64,000 nt of DNA from Fidelibacterota bacterium (GCA_016844945.1 JAERTJ010000054.1:1-64000); one strand, 5' to 3'. Numbered from the stretch's first letter, positions 1-10,928 are shown. The notes: generated by a model not told the origin, from the sequence alone. Program-made: numbers and translations.

Positions 1-65
1 CGCCCGCCTTCGACCTCTTTCAGTATCCGTATGATCTGTGTCTCTGTGAATCTTTTGCTGCGCAT
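1..65 (-). CDS. IS3-family transposase OrfA, N-terminal fragment cut by window edge
   Basis: Reverse strand from ATG at 65 reads MRSKRFTETQIIRILKEVEGG, a typical IS3 OrfA N-terminus. Confidence 0.75.
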   Translation of the reverse strand, partial: MRSKRFTETQIIRILKEVEGG

Positions 66-129
66 TGACAATCTCCTTTGCACCATAAAATGGGCTCGTT
101 GTCTCTAATTATCAATGGCACTATTTACA
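1..129. mobile_element. Left/upstream end of an IS3-like insertion sequence (partial)
   Basis: OrfA start plus an IR-like terminus; reverse strand TGTAAATAGTGCCATTGATAATTAGAGACAA ending near 129. Exact boundary is inferred. Confidence 0.55.
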
Positions 130-148
130 GGGGGGAATACATTCAGGC

Positions 149-1459
149 TTATTTTTCGGGATAGATGTTTAGCAGATCGGCTTTTGAATAATAGTGTTTC
201 AATATCTGCTCAAAGCCAGTCCCTTTTGATGCTTGAGCGACAGCTCCAGATTGACACATGCCTACCCCATGACCCCAGCCAGCGCCATAGAGGGTGATGA
301 CTTCACCGTTTCTTTTATAATAGAAATTTGAGCTGCGCAGAGAGGGGCTAAAAAGTTGCCTGATAGCCAGTTCACCATCGATACTGTATGAACCGCTCTC
401 AAAAACAAACTGTGCTTTGTAGATTCTACCTGAAGGACCTCGATTTAACACCTTCACTTTTTTAAACAATCCAAAGTCTTGATCACCGCTAAGCATTGCG
501 GATAATTCAGCAATATCAAATGACCGCTCCCAGCGAAAGTTTCTCCTGCTCCATTCCGGCAATGCGGGTTCAAATTCGGGATTACAAAAAACGTCAGGTG
601 ATTTTTTGATCCAGTGCTTTGCCTTCCAGTTTCTGAATAACCGAGGTCCCTTGCGGGAAGGATTGTCAGGCAGTGAAACTTCATAGGATTCCAGTCGAGG
701 GCGATCCGGCCAAACATTCTTGATGAGCTCGTTACGTCCGCCGCAATTTGATGCATAGTATGCATTCATAGGCTGGCCTTTTTCACTGATGATAAGACCT
801 CGTGTTTCATCAACAGCCTGGTCAGAGGACTGAGACCTTCTTTTGTTTCCGCTAAAGACCTGGCATTCCACGTCCGAGGTAAGGTCGTGATGTTCTCCAG
901 AGTACAGTTTGGAGGTTAAAGCAATAACGGCTTCTGACCTGGCGGCAACAGCCTGGGCTTTTAGTGCTTCCAGGGGTGATGTGGGTCCGATTTCATAGGG
1001 TACAACACCTTTTAGATAGGTTTCCAGGGGAAGTTGAATGGTTGTACACAGGTCATGATCACTGTCTATATATAGATGGATATCACCCTCATAAATACGA
1101 TCCTCGATACCAGCCCACCACCAGCCCACACCATAAGGAACATCCTGGATATGGGCTGTACTGATATCGCTTAATCCTTTCAAGAGCAGGCTTGAAACAT
1201 CTTCAGAAAAGATTCTAATGGAGTCTAGAACTATAACCCTGCCTTCTGAATGGGTGATCATGATGACTGAAGAGTCTGGAAAGGATGCGATCAAGGAATC
1301 CTCAACCTTTAGTGACCAACCCCCTGCAAGTGTAGCGTTAAGCGTATCAAGCGTATTGATAATGCGAACCCGTACTTTGGGTTCTGAGTTGAAGATGGGT
1401 TGAGCCCAAAGGTTACCCATAATTGACAATAGAGCGAGCAGAAGCTTAATGTTTTTCAT
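149..1459 (-). CDS. SpoIID/LytB domain protein
   Basis: Signal peptide; motifs LETYLKGVVPYEIGPTSPLEALKAQAVAARSEAV and GAGWGHGVGMCQSGAVAQA. Confidence 0.85.
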   Translation of the reverse strand: MKNIKLLLALLSIMGNLWAQPIFNSEPKVRVRIINTLDTLNATLAGGWSLKVEDSLIASFPDSSVIMITHSEGRVIVLDSIRIFSEDVSSLLLKGLSDISTAHIQDVPYGVGWWWAGIEDRIYEGDIHLYIDSDHDLCTTIQLPLETYLKGVVPYEIGPTSPLEALKAQAVAARSEAVIALTSKLYSGEHHDLTSDVECQVFSGNKRRSQSSDQAVDETRGLIISEKGQPMNAYYASNCGGRNELIKNVWPDRPRLESYEVSLPDNPSRKGPRLFRNWKAKHWIKKSPDVFCNPEFEPALPEWSRRNFRWERSFDIAELSAMLSGDQDFGLFKKVKVLNRGPSGRIYKAQFVFESGSYSIDGELAIRQLFSPSLRSSNFYYKRNGEVITLYGAGWGHGVGMCQSGAVAQASKGTGFEQILKHYYSKADLLNIYPEK

Positions 1460-1493
1460 GGTCCCCCGACTTTTGTGTTTGATGAAAAAGGGG

Positions 1494-1859
1494 TTATAAG
1501 TTTTCTTCCAGCATTTCCTTGATACGTTCTGCGCTAATTGGCTTTACGAAATAACCAAGTGGGTTCAGTGCTTTGATCTTGGCGATAATATCGTCATCAT
1601 GATATCCCGTGAGAAAGAGAATCTTTGTCTCAACAAGTTCCTGGATTTTTGCTGCAGCCTCTATTCCGTTCAAGTCACCAGGAAGGTTCACATCCATGAG
1701 AATTACATCCGGTTTTTCACGCGTGGCTAGCTCAATTGCTCTATCTCCGCGGGTCGCGAGAGGACACACATGAAAGCCAAGCTCTTCCAGTCCCATTTTT
1801 AACGAAGAGGCAGTGATAACCTCATCCTCTACCAGTAAAACTCTCGTTTTGTCAGCCAT
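1494..1859 (-). CDS. Single-domain response regulator (CheY-like receiver)
   Basis: RVLLVEDEV..., DVILMDVNLPGDLNGIEAA..., K near FVKPIS. Confidence 0.9.
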   Translation of the reverse strand: MADKTRVLLVEDEVITASSLKMGLEELGFHVCPLATRGDRAIELATREKPDVILMDVNLPGDLNGIEAAAKIQELVETKILFLTGYHDDDIIAKIKALNPLGYFVKPISAERIKEMLEENL

Positions 1860-1933
1860 TGAACTCTCCTTGTCGCTGCATTCTTCCCATGATCTGATAT
1901 TGCAGTAAGTATATGGAACTCAAAAAATCCTCG

Positions 1934-4900
1934 TTAATCTAAGTCTATGTCAGGGATAGTTATATAATATTCAACACCACCATCAGATGTAATCACAAGC
2001 TCTCCGAACAATTGCAATTCAATGATATCTTTAACGATGCGTATCCCCAACGTGTCTGATGTCTCGATCGAAAAACCCTCATTGAAGCCAACACCATTAT
2101 CTCTAATTTTAATAACCAGCCCATTTTCACCGAAAGGGTCAGTATCAACAATTATTTGACCGTTTCTGTTTTTCGGAAAAGCGTACTTCAAGGCATTACT
2201 GACGATTTCATTAATAACCAAGCCCAGAGGAATTGCCACCTGAATTGTAATAGGAGTGGGTTGTGCGTTACAGTGAAGGTTTACATCACCCAGGGTTGTT
2301 TTATACGCAATAACAAGTCGTTCAATGAGATTTTTCAGGTATACATCCAGTTTAATCTCTGACAAGTTTTTGGACCGATACAAGAGGTCATGAACCATAC
2401 TCATGCTATAGATTCGGTTGGTCATCTCCTTGATGACTGCCTGCATTTCCTGGCTACGCGTTTTAAAGCCTTGCATTTCCAGTAGTCCGACGATGACCTG
2501 CATATTGTTTTTAGTTCGGTGATATACTTCTTTGAGCAGTACATCTTTCTCTTTAACAGATGTCTTTAGCTCCCGTTCACGCTCTTGAAGCTCACTGGTT
2601 TGTGCTTGAAGCACAGCATCTGTTTGAGCACGCACCAGTGCGCCACCGATCTGGTTGGCAAAAACCTTTAGTTTGGCAGTGTCCGCTTCAGAAAACTTAT
2701 TCACTGTATAGCTTTGCAAACTAAAGAGTCCAATCTGAACGCCTTCCCAAAAAATGGGCACAAAGACCAGCGACTTGCTCCTGCGGGTTGTATTGCCAAA
2801 CTGCTCGAGGGAAGCCTCACTTTCATTCTCAGCCCTGTTGACCAAAACAGGAGATTGGATGACAAAAACACTTTTGTGATTTAACAGGTCAAGTGATGTA
2901 ATACCCTGCTCAACCTCAACTGGCTTCTCATCACCCTCAAACGTGTCTTGAGCAAATAAGCCGAGAGCTATATTTTCTTCAAAATTGATACGATACAGGG
3001 CAAAAGCATCGTACTTGAATAAATCATAAAGCACGGAAGAGGCGATTATCCCCACTTGTCGGGGATTCAATGAAACAGTGAGCCGTCGAGCCAGTCTTCG
3101 CAAGGCACCCCTGAAAAACTCATCTTCTTTTCGGTCGCTCACATCTCTGGCAAAAAACAAGATACTTTGAATACCATTCAACTCCATGGTTCCAACTCGA
3201 ATTTCAACAGGAAATGATGAACCATCCTTGCGTGTGTGGTTGGTTTCAAGCGTGATCGACTGTTTCTCTTTCGCCAGGTGCTTTAAACGTTTTTTGGACA
3301 AGGACTTTCTTAATTCTGGACTGAACGACTTTAAGTTGAGTTTGAGAAGTTCTGCTTCACTGTAGCCAAGAGACTCCGTCGCATTCTGGTTAAACGCTAA
3401 AACCTCTCCTTTGAGTGAAACCACGAAAACCGCATCTCCGGCATTCTCAATAATACTGCGGTACTTCAACTCACTTTCCTGGAGTTCATTCTTCTTCGCT
3501 GTAAGTTCCTCATCCTTTTTGGCGCGTAAAAGGGCACTTCCAACCTGGTCAGCAAAAGTCTGAATCGTTGGAATATCCGCTTCGGTGTATTTGTTGGTGG
3601 TATAGCTCTGTACCGTTAATACCCCGATAGCCTTCCCTGTCCAGACAATGGGAGCAAACATTAGTGAGTGACTGGGTCTGTTGGATCCAAAAGGTCGAAC
3701 CGTTTTAAAGGTTTCTAATTCCTTAGGTGTTCTGTTTCTGACATGGGCAATTGAGTTGCGTTCAAAGAAATCAGGTTTCAATGCAGAAATTGAGGTGTCA
3801 GTAGGGGTAACCGGTCTGGGCTTTTTATGTCCCACAAATGTATCTTCAGTATAGATTCCTTGTATCATGTTGTTCTCGAAATCAAAATACTCAATAGAAA
3901 AAGCATCACTCTCAAAAAAATCGCGGATGGATTGGGCTGCCAGCTCTGCTACCGAGTACATATTCGAGGATTCATTCAGGTCATGTGACAACGTTCTGAG
4001 GGCCAACTCTCTTTTTTCTGACAACTTGCGGTCCGTGATGTCTCTGGCAAAACAGAGCAGGGAGGGCTTGCCTTCAATTTCTGTCACACCAACTCTTAAC
4101 TCGACAGGGAAGGACGCTCCATTTTTCCGGGTGTGGACAGACTCAATAGTCAGGAACGCCCCATCAGCTTTTAAGGATGACAACGCTTTTCGGTTGAGTT
4201 GTTCAAAAAGGTTCTGGTCAACAACATTTAGATTGAAAGCCATCAATTCTGCTTCAGTATAACCCAGTGTAGTGCAAGCATGCTCATTTGCTGTCAAAAT
4301 CTGACCTTTGATAGTTGTGACAAATACGGCATCACCGGCATTTTCAATAATTGAACGATACTTCTTCTCTTCTTTTTCCAGAGCCGTCTGGTGCGCACGG
4401 ATTTGGGCATCTTTTTGTGCTCTGACAAGCGCCCCACCGATTTGATCCGCAAAGGACTGTAGTAAAGGAAGGTCTTTTTTTTCATACTTATTGTCCGTAT
4501 AGCTTTGAACAGAGACAACTCCCACAGTAGTACCTTCCCTGCGGAGTGGAACGAACAACAAAGAATGGCTGGGTCGTGAATCACCAAAAGGAACCGTGTC
4601 TTTATATTCTTCCAGCTGGGCTGGTGTGCGGTTCAAACATTGGGCTTTGAAGCGCGTGTTGTATCGAGTGGTTGTGGAAAACGGTATTTCATTGACAGGT
4701 ACTGGTTGTGGATCAGACTGTCCTTCAAAAGTATCTTCAGAATAAATGCCCAGAATTAGACCTCTATCATGGTCATAGAGCTCAATGGTAATGGCATCGC
4801 TTTCAAAAACGGAACGTAAGGTGTTTGCTGATACGGCTCCAACCTCATTCAGACCGGTCGCTTTCGTCAGCGAATATGCTAGATCCTGGAGCGCTTGCTG

Positions 4901-7642
4901 TCTTTTTTCTGCCATTCGCTGATCAGTGACATCTTGAAGTGAAGTAAGAAAAGCCTTCATTTTTTTGTTCTTATCAAGGTGGGGTATGTATCGAAGGTCA
5001 AAAAGACGGTTTTCCCCAGATTTGTCAGGGGCTTGCCAGGCAAGCTGTTGTTCCTCGCCAAGAGAGAGCTTTTTTGAAGACTGTTTGAACAAGCGATAGC
5101 CTGCAGGAGACAGGATATCTTTCATTGGTTGGCCGATTAAATCTTCCTTCTCTTTTCCATACCACCGGGCATACGCTTTGTTCACGTATAAATAATTCTG
5201 ATTCATGTCGGAGTAAGAGAAGAATCCAGGTATAGTATCGATAATTAACTCAAGAAGTTCTTTGTTTTCCGCGAGCTCTTTTCTGGCAGCCTCCCTTTCT
5301 GTGATATTTTCCATCTGGACCATGTATGCCAGGAGCTCGTTGTTGTCATCCATAACAGGGATTAAAATCACCCAGAAATCAAGCTCCCCTTCAGTATTGG
5401 AACTATAGTGTTGGAGGTAACCACAGGCTTCACCCTTTTGGAGGCGCGGTAGATATTGTTTGGCTGCTTCAAGGGCATCGGCAGGAGCCAGCTCTTTAAG
5501 GCTCATTCCTACCAGCTTTTCACTTGTGTGTCCCAGCCAATCGGCAGTTGCATGGTTTACATAGAGAACCGATAAGTCTAAATCGATTAAAAAAATAAAA
5601 TTAGTGACATGCCTGGTGACCAACTCGAGCTGCTGTCGACTTTCTTCCACAAGCTGTCTGGCCATGACGCGATCATGAATATCGTTGAAAGAGACCATGA
5701 GTAGCATTTTTCCGTCCTGGTGAACCGGAAACCCCCTGGCTTCCACCCAACGCTCCTCACCAGTGATCGTCAAATATATTTGTTCGCGAACCGGTGTTGG
5801 CCGATCCGTTTTTATGACTTGAATCATTCTATCTTTTGTTGATTGCACAAAATCTTTGTGCACAAATGAAAACAAATCATGACCCAAAACATCTTCCAGA
5901 CTATCTACACCGGCAAATTCCAGCGCTGCCTGGTTGGCGTCAATTAAAGTTCCGGCATCATGTAAAATCATTGGCGTGGGAGAAAAATCGAACGCCCGTC
6001 GGTAGCGTTGTTCGCTTATAGAAAGCTCTTTTTGGACCTTTAGTTCATCCGTAATATCTCGAAAAGAGGTCACGACCAGCAGGCGACCATCAAGGGTGAT
6101 GGGTGCAGCCATCACTTCTATATCCCTTACCTCACCCGTTGAGATAATTAGTTTTTGGTGAGAAAGGTCATTGGGTTGGCGTGATGAAAAGAGTTCCTGG
6201 AGTCTTGATTTTGAATCTTCATAAGAATCAGGGTGAATGACATCAGAAATAGGAGAACCAATGTATTGATCGAGATTATCAGTCTTAAAAAAGTCGATAG
6301 CTGCCTGGTTGGCTGCTAATATGATCTGACCATCATGTACAACGATAGGGTCGGGTGAATTTTTAAACAAGGTTTGATAGCGTTCTTCAGCAGCCCTTAA
6401 ATCAGTATAGTCAATGATGGTGCCCACAAATCCAGCAACGTTACCATGTGCATCATGATAACGAGCCCTGCGGAACTCAACCTGTCTTAACTCACCTGAT
6501 GCATTTGTTATTTCACGTGAGTATATCGGGCTTTCATTCTTTTTTAAAAGCGTCTGGTCAGAATGTTCAATATCGAATGCTTTTTTATTCGACCAAACCT
6601 CAGAAGTCGTTTTCCCAAGCATTTCGTCTCGAGTTTTCCCAAAAAACTCAAGATAGGCATCATTAAGCATGATGTAATGACCCCTGTTGTTTTTTGCATA
6701 AAGAGGGGCAGGTATAGCGTCAAAAAGCGCTGAGATTTGATTTTTTTGATCAAGAAGTTGTTCATTGGTTGCTGTCCGCTCGGTCAAATCACGAATTATG
6801 CTGACCAAGGTTCCATCAGACAGTTTTTTTGAATTCATTTCAATAGGAATACGGCGCCCATCTTTTGTAATGAAAACGCGTTCAGCGATGATGGTCTGAC
6901 CTTCTTGAATAAGATCATATCTTAAGGGTTTTCTCGCGAGAATCTCAGGATCAAAAAGGTCAGAAAAATTCATGGATAGCAACTCTTCGTTACTATACCC
7001 CAGCAAGCGTGAGGCCGTCCGGTTTGCCTGAATGAGGTTGCCCTGGGCAGTACCTCGGAGAATGATGTCACCAGCCTGGTCTATAAGCTCTCTATAGCCA
7101 CGCTCGCTATCTTCAAGCGCCTTTTCTTTTTCTTTTAAGGTGTCATGCAAGCGTGCATGGAGTAACGCCAGGGATAATCGAGCAGACAACAAGGTGAGGA
7201 TATCCTGGTGATCCGATGAAATACCATCAATATCTCGTGAATCTATGTTCAACGAGCCAACCACATCATCCCCAACAATTAGCGGGATGATAAAAAATGA
7301 TTTTACTCCTGCTCCCAGAAGAAGTTGTTCTATAGGGTTTAGCGCGGTGATTATTTCAAGGTTTGATACGTATTGTGGCTCGGTGTTTGAGGTAAGTATT
7401 ACTCGTTGGGGTACTGTGATGGGAATACGATCGCCCTGAGATAAACCAAGTACTGAAGTATCGTTGGTGTAGATATCCAGGAAGGATTTTTTGGTATTTA
7501 TCAGGGAAATGGAAACACGGTCAAAATCGAAATTAGATTTGACAAAAGATATAGCATTGTCCGTGACGCGATGTGTGTCGGGCCAGGAAATAGCCTGATC
7601 AAAGGCGATGAGTGTTTGAACGTGGTTCCCAAGTTCTGACAT
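1934..7642 (-). CDS. Giant multi-PAS/GAF sensor histidine kinase with HisKA_2-type dimerisation domain
   Basis: Many PAS motifs, repeated GAF domains, LLKEVYHRTKNNMQVIVGLLEMQ H-box, HATPase at C-terminus. Confidence 0.9.
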   Translation of the reverse strand: MSELGNHVQTLIAFDQAISWPDTHRVTDNAISFVKSNFDFDRVSISLINTKKSFLDIYTNDTSVLGLSQGDRIPITVPQRVILTSNTEPQYVSNLEIITALNPIEQLLLGAGVKSFFIIPLIVGDDVVGSLNIDSRDIDGISSDHQDILTLLSARLSLALLHARLHDTLKEKEKALEDSERGYRELIDQAGDIILRGTAQGNLIQANRTASRLLGYSNEELLSMNFSDLFDPEILARKPLRYDLIQEGQTIIAERVFITKDGRRIPIEMNSKKLSDGTLVSIIRDLTERTATNEQLLDQKNQISALFDAIPAPLYAKNNRGHYIMLNDAYLEFFGKTRDEMLGKTTSEVWSNKKAFDIEHSDQTLLKKNESPIYSREITNASGELRQVEFRRARYHDAHGNVAGFVGTIIDYTDLRAAEERYQTLFKNSPDPIVVHDGQIILAANQAAIDFFKTDNLDQYIGSPISDVIHPDSYEDSKSRLQELFSSRQPNDLSHQKLIISTGEVRDIEVMAAPITLDGRLLVVTSFRDITDELKVQKELSISEQRYRRAFDFSPTPMILHDAGTLIDANQAALEFAGVDSLEDVLGHDLFSFVHKDFVQSTKDRMIQVIKTDRPTPVREQIYLTITGEERWVEARGFPVHQDGKMLLMVSFNDIHDRVMARQLVEESRQQLELVTRHVTNFIFLIDLDLSVLYVNHATADWLGHTSEKLVGMSLKELAPADALEAAKQYLPRLQKGEACGYLQHYSSNTEGELDFWVILIPVMDDNNELLAYMVQMENITEREAARKELAENKELLELIIDTIPGFFSYSDMNQNYLYVNKAYARWYGKEKEDLIGQPMKDILSPAGYRLFKQSSKKLSLGEEQQLAWQAPDKSGENRLFDLRYIPHLDKNKKMKAFLTSLQDVTDQRMAEKRQQALQDLAYSLTKATGLNEVGAVSANTLRSVFESDAITIELYDHDRGLILGIYSEDTFEGQSDPQPVPVNEIPFSTTTRYNTRFKAQCLNRTPAQLEEYKDTVPFGDSRPSHSLLFVPLRREGTTVGVVSVQSYTDNKYEKKDLPLLQSFADQIGGALVRAQKDAQIRAHQTALEKEEKKYRSIIENAGDAVFVTTIKGQILTANEHACTTLGYTEAELMAFNLNVVDQNLFEQLNRKALSSLKADGAFLTIESVHTRKNGASFPVELRVGVTEIEGKPSLLCFARDITDRKLSEKRELALRTLSHDLNESSNMYSVAELAAQSIRDFFESDAFSIEYFDFENNMIQGIYTEDTFVGHKKPRPVTPTDTSISALKPDFFERNSIAHVRNRTPKELETFKTVRPFGSNRPSHSLMFAPIVWTGKAIGVLTVQSYTTNKYTEADIPTIQTFADQVGSALLRAKKDEELTAKKNELQESELKYRSIIENAGDAVFVVSLKGEVLAFNQNATESLGYSEAELLKLNLKSFSPELRKSLSKKRLKHLAKEKQSITLETNHTRKDGSSFPVEIRVGTMELNGIQSILFFARDVSDRKEDEFFRGALRRLARRLTVSLNPRQVGIIASSVLYDLFKYDAFALYRINFEENIALGLFAQDTFEGDEKPVEVEQGITSLDLLNHKSVFVIQSPVLVNRAENESEASLEQFGNTTRRSKSLVFVPIFWEGVQIGLFSLQSYTVNKFSEADTAKLKVFANQIGGALVRAQTDAVLQAQTSELQERERELKTSVKEKDVLLKEVYHRTKNNMQVIVGLLEMQGFKTRSQEMQAVIKEMTNRIYSMSMVHDLLYRSKNLSEIKLDVYLKNLIERLVIAYKTTLGDVNLHCNAQPTPITIQVAIPLGLVINEIVSNALKYAFPKNRNGQIIVDTDPFGENGLVIKIRDNGVGFNEGFSIETSDTLGIRIVKDIIELQLFGELVITSDGGVEYYITIPDIDLD

Positions 7643-7701
7643 TTAAGTTTCTCCTGAGCAAAAACCAAAAGGTTGACACACAGATAAAATCACAGGCGGT
7701 A

Positions 7702-7740
7702 GAATAAAAAAAGGGTGTCAATTACACAGCTTTTTTATTC
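7702..7740. terminator. Bidirectional terminator-like hairpin
   Basis: GAATAAAAAA...TTTTTTATTC perfect 10-bp arms plus internal GTGT/ACAC, downstream of the MCP gene. Confidence 0.5.
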
Positions 7741-7913
7741 ATGACCACGACTATTGTTTTTATGCTAACTACAGTGGCGTTTGATCAGGGGTGGGTGATT
7801 CTGAAACAAAAAACCAGGACACAACACCTTTTCAGTGAAAGCCATATAGCACTCATGTATTCTGGAGTGCCGTTCTTCACACACGATCCAGTATATTGAT
7901 TGCGATGCAATAG

Positions 7914-9572
7914 TTATACGGTGAATTTACCGACCATGTCATTCAAGCGGTCAGCCATTTCTTTCAGTCTGTCCACACCACCCATAATACCCAGGGTTCC
8001 CTGGCTTACCTGACTACTCACATCAAGTGACTGGGAAGAGTTATCTGTGGCAATATTTACAGCATTGCTTACTTCAGTAATCTGAGAATTGATGTTGGAA
8101 ATTCCCCCAGAGGTACGCGTGATGTTTCCAGCAATATCTCTGGTTGAGATACTTTGCTCTTCAATGGCGGATGCCATGGTGGTAACAGCCTTGGTGATTT
8201 CGGAGATAATGTCATTGATGCCGTTGATGTCACCTACGGTCACATTAATGGATGTGATAATATCCTGAATCAGTGCTTCAATATTTGAGGCAGCAGTAGT
8301 GCTCTGTTTGGCTAACTCTTTCACTTCACCGGCTACAACTGAAAAGCCCTTCCCGGCTTCGCCAGCCCTGGCAGCCTCAATCGTGGCGTTCAAGGCAAGA
8401 AGTTTGGTTTGATCAGAAATTTCATTAATGGTATCAACAATCTGGACAATGGACTTTGCTTTTTTGTCAAAATCGCTGACCCGTAGTACAGCGGCTTCTA
8501 CTTTTTCAGTAGCTCCAGAGGACGATTCACGCATTCTTTCTGAGGATTGTGCGATTTCATTGATGGTGGCGCTCATCTCTTCAGCGGCAGCGGCTACATT
8601 GTTCAGATTGCTGGATGCTGTGTCAATCTCTGTGCTGACAGAACCCATAGCGTTATTGGCTGAGCCCGCTGTTTCTGCAGTCCCTTGGGCTTTTGCTTTG
8701 AGAACATCAGTTTGGGTGTTCATCTCCTCAGCAGTTTTCACTAGAGAGATGGCTTCTGTACCAAGGATGGTAGCATCCTCGGAGATGCTTTTGACAATAA
8801 GCTGAACTTTTTCGATAAACACGTTAAACCAAAGAGCAAGATCTTTGGTTTCGTCTTCACTATCAACTTCAATTCTTGCGGTCAGGTCACCATCCCCTTC
8901 TGCAATATCCTTTAGGGCAGAGATGATTTTTTCGATAACTCCCACCACAATTTTTGTCTGGTTGTACCCCATGTAAAGCGACCCAATAGAGACACCCAGG
9001 AGAATGATAAGCGCAAATGCAATCGCGCCCATAAGATACATAGAGCGTGTAAACTTTGTATGAACAGCAGCGTTGAGCCGCTTGATGTTTTCTTTACCGA
9101 GCGCTTCCATTTTTTCAAAGGTTTCATTCATTGTCATGGCTTTTTCCATAACCTCATCAGTAAACTCGCCAGAAATCATAGCCGTGGTCACGCTGGTAGC
9201 CAGTGTATAGTACTCATCCAAAAGACCTCGAGCAGTCAGGAAGGACTCAGTATTATCAATATTCAGCTTAATCATATGGCTGATCATCTGGAGTAGGGTA
9301 TCATAGGTAGCGGTCGCCTGCTCAAGAAGAGCATCATCACCCAGCGTGGTAGCATCGATAAAGACTCGCTTTAGTTCAACCTGGAGCGATTCATACTTGT
9401 TCATTGTGAGTTGAGCCGGGTTGTAAATAGTTTCGATCTGTTTAAGGTTTGAGTTATTGATCAATCCCAATACAATTGCAGTAAGTAATATGACAAACAC
9501 GACAATGGTCGAGATAGCAGGTACAAAATTGAATTTATATATTAGTTTTTTCTTTTTGTCTTCGGAGATCAT
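7914..9572 (-). CDS. Methyl-accepting chemotaxis protein
   Basis: Two TM segments, HAMP-like region, hairpin signature [41 protein letters not shown]. Confidence 0.95.
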   Translation of the reverse strand: MISEDKKKKLIYKFNFVPAISTIVVFVILLTAIVLGLINNSNLKQIETIYNPAQLTMNKYESLQVELKRVFIDATTLGDDALLEQATATYDTLLQMISHMIKLNIDNTESFLTARGLLDEYYTLATSVTTAMISGEFTDEVMEKAMTMNETFEKMEALGKENIKRLNAAVHTKFTRSMYLMGAIAFALIILLGVSIGSLYMGYNQTKIVVGVIEKIISALKDIAEGDGDLTARIEVDSEDETKDLALWFNVFIEKVQLIVKSISEDATILGTEAISLVKTAEEMNTQTDVLKAKAQGTAETAGSANNAMGSVSTEIDTASSNLNNVAAAAEEMSATINEIAQSSERMRESSSGATEKVEAAVLRVSDFDKKAKSIVQIVDTINEISDQTKLLALNATIEAARAGEAGKGFSVVAGEVKELAKQSTTAASNIEALIQDIITSINVTVGDINGINDIISEITKAVTTMASAIEEQSISTRDIAGNITRTSGGISNINSQITEVSNAVNIATDNSSQSLDVSSQVSQGTLGIMGGVDRLKEMADRLNDMVGKFTV

Positions 9573-9879
9573 TTGAGTGGTCCTTTATAAATATCCCCCT
9601 TACAAGCTCAAGACTTACAGATACTAATTGTTTAAGACGGTATGAAAAGGTGTGGTTTGCCTGGGCTATAAAAAGCGAAGGACACCTGCTTGCCAAAAAG
9701 AAACAATGCGATTGACAATATATACGCCTCACATATGTTATCGATAGTAGGGACATGATCTTTAGGAAATACATGGTTTTTACCCCTTGACGGATGAACT
9801 GCTTTCGATGAGTTGATTTATTTGTAAAATTCACTAGTATTAGAGCCAAAGAGTGAATGAAGACAAGAAGGAATAGAAA

Positions 9880-10725
9880 ATGAGAAAAAGGGGTGCATTA
9901 ATTACTGTTGTTGTGGGGCTTGCAAGCGTCTCAATGGCTGCTGACAGTGTGAATACCGCCTGGGAAAAATCAATCGTGGGTGGATTAAATATGACACAAA
10001 CCGGGTTTGATAATTGGTCTGCTGGAGGTGAAAATGCATTTGCCTGGCAAATGAACTTGAATTTCAAGTTTACAAGAGATCAGGAAAAGACAAATTGGTC
10101 AAACTCAGGAAAGGTTGTGTACGGCGCTACAAAAATTGGTGATGGGGATATGCGGAAGTCAGTAGATGAAGTAAAAGTCGAAAGTGTTTTGACCTATAAG
10201 CTGGGAAGCAAGATCAACCCCTATGCCGCGCTTAACGGGGAGACTCAGGTGGAAGCGGGCTATGATTATTCAACAATTCCTGAAACACAGATATCAGCTC
10301 TTATGGACCCTGGATATTTCAGGGAAAGCTTTGGTGCCGGTTTTGACATCAAGGACGGTGTTTCAACCCGCCTGGGATTATCCCTTAAGCAAACAGTAAC
10401 AACAGACTACCCCCAGCCCTATGCCGATGATGTAGAAACTTTAGACGTTATTGAAACAACACGCAGTGAGGTCGGTCTAGAGTCTGTCAGTGATTTTTCT
10501 ATTCCCGTCTCCAAGACCTCATTGTTCACGTCAAAGTTGGAATTGTTCTCTGCTCTAAAGGCTGCAGATGAAACAGATGTAAACTGGGACAACACACTCT
10601 CCGTCAAAGTTTCAGAGTATATAAATGTGAATGTAAATGTGAAGTTAGTTTATGACAAGGATATTTCTGTAAAGCGACAATTAAAACAGTCCATGGCATT
10701 AGGTGTGAACTACACGTTTATTTAA
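9880..10725 (+). CDS. DUF3078-type outer membrane beta-barrel protein
   Basis: Signal peptide; WEKSIVGGLNMTQTGFDNWSAGGENAFAWQMNLN; beta-rich with C-terminal aromatic. Confidence 0.7.
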   Translation: MRKRGALITVVVGLASVSMAADSVNTAWEKSIVGGLNMTQTGFDNWSAGGENAFAWQMNLNFKFTRDQEKTNWSNSGKVVYGATKIGDGDMRKSVDEVKVESVLTYKLGSKINPYAALNGETQVEAGYDYSTIPETQISALMDPGYFRESFGAGFDIKDGVSTRLGLSLKQTVTTDYPQPYADDVETLDVIETTRSEVGLESVSDFSIPVSKTSLFTSKLELFSALKAADETDVNWDNTLSVKVSEYINVNVNVKLVYDKDISVKRQLKQSMALGVNYTFI

Positions 10726-10743
10726 AGCCAGTAAGTCACCATT

Positions 10744-10773
10744 AAAAAGGTCTGTTTTATGTAGCCTTTTTTT
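10744..10773 (+). terminator. Rho-independent terminator-like hairpin after DUF3078 gene
   Basis: AAAAAGG ... CCTTTTTTT. Confidence 0.5.
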
Positions 10774-10809
10774 GTTTGCTTTCCTGTTGTTTCTCGATTA
10801 AAATAGATC

Positions 10810-10928
10810 TGTCGAGAGGCAACCATCTTCAAACAAACTATCAGAAGAAAAATCAGGACGTGTAGCTACAACCAGTTATGGTTGAAGGGTATAGTTTTAT
10901 GTTTATCATAAACTAGCAGCTCTCGACA
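10810..10928 (+). ncRNA. Candidate structured leader RNA (multibranch)
   Basis: Closing helix TGTCGAGAG/CTCTCGACA encloses hairpins TCTTC/GAAGA, CAACCA-GTTA-TGGTTG and TAGTTT(T)ATG/CATAAACTA. Confidence 0.4.

Noticed and set aside
115-297. 60-aa plus-strand ORF at the IS/SpoIID junction
   Set aside because: Mostly antisense to the SpoIID C-terminus and crosses the IS boundary; no family resemblance or clear RBS.
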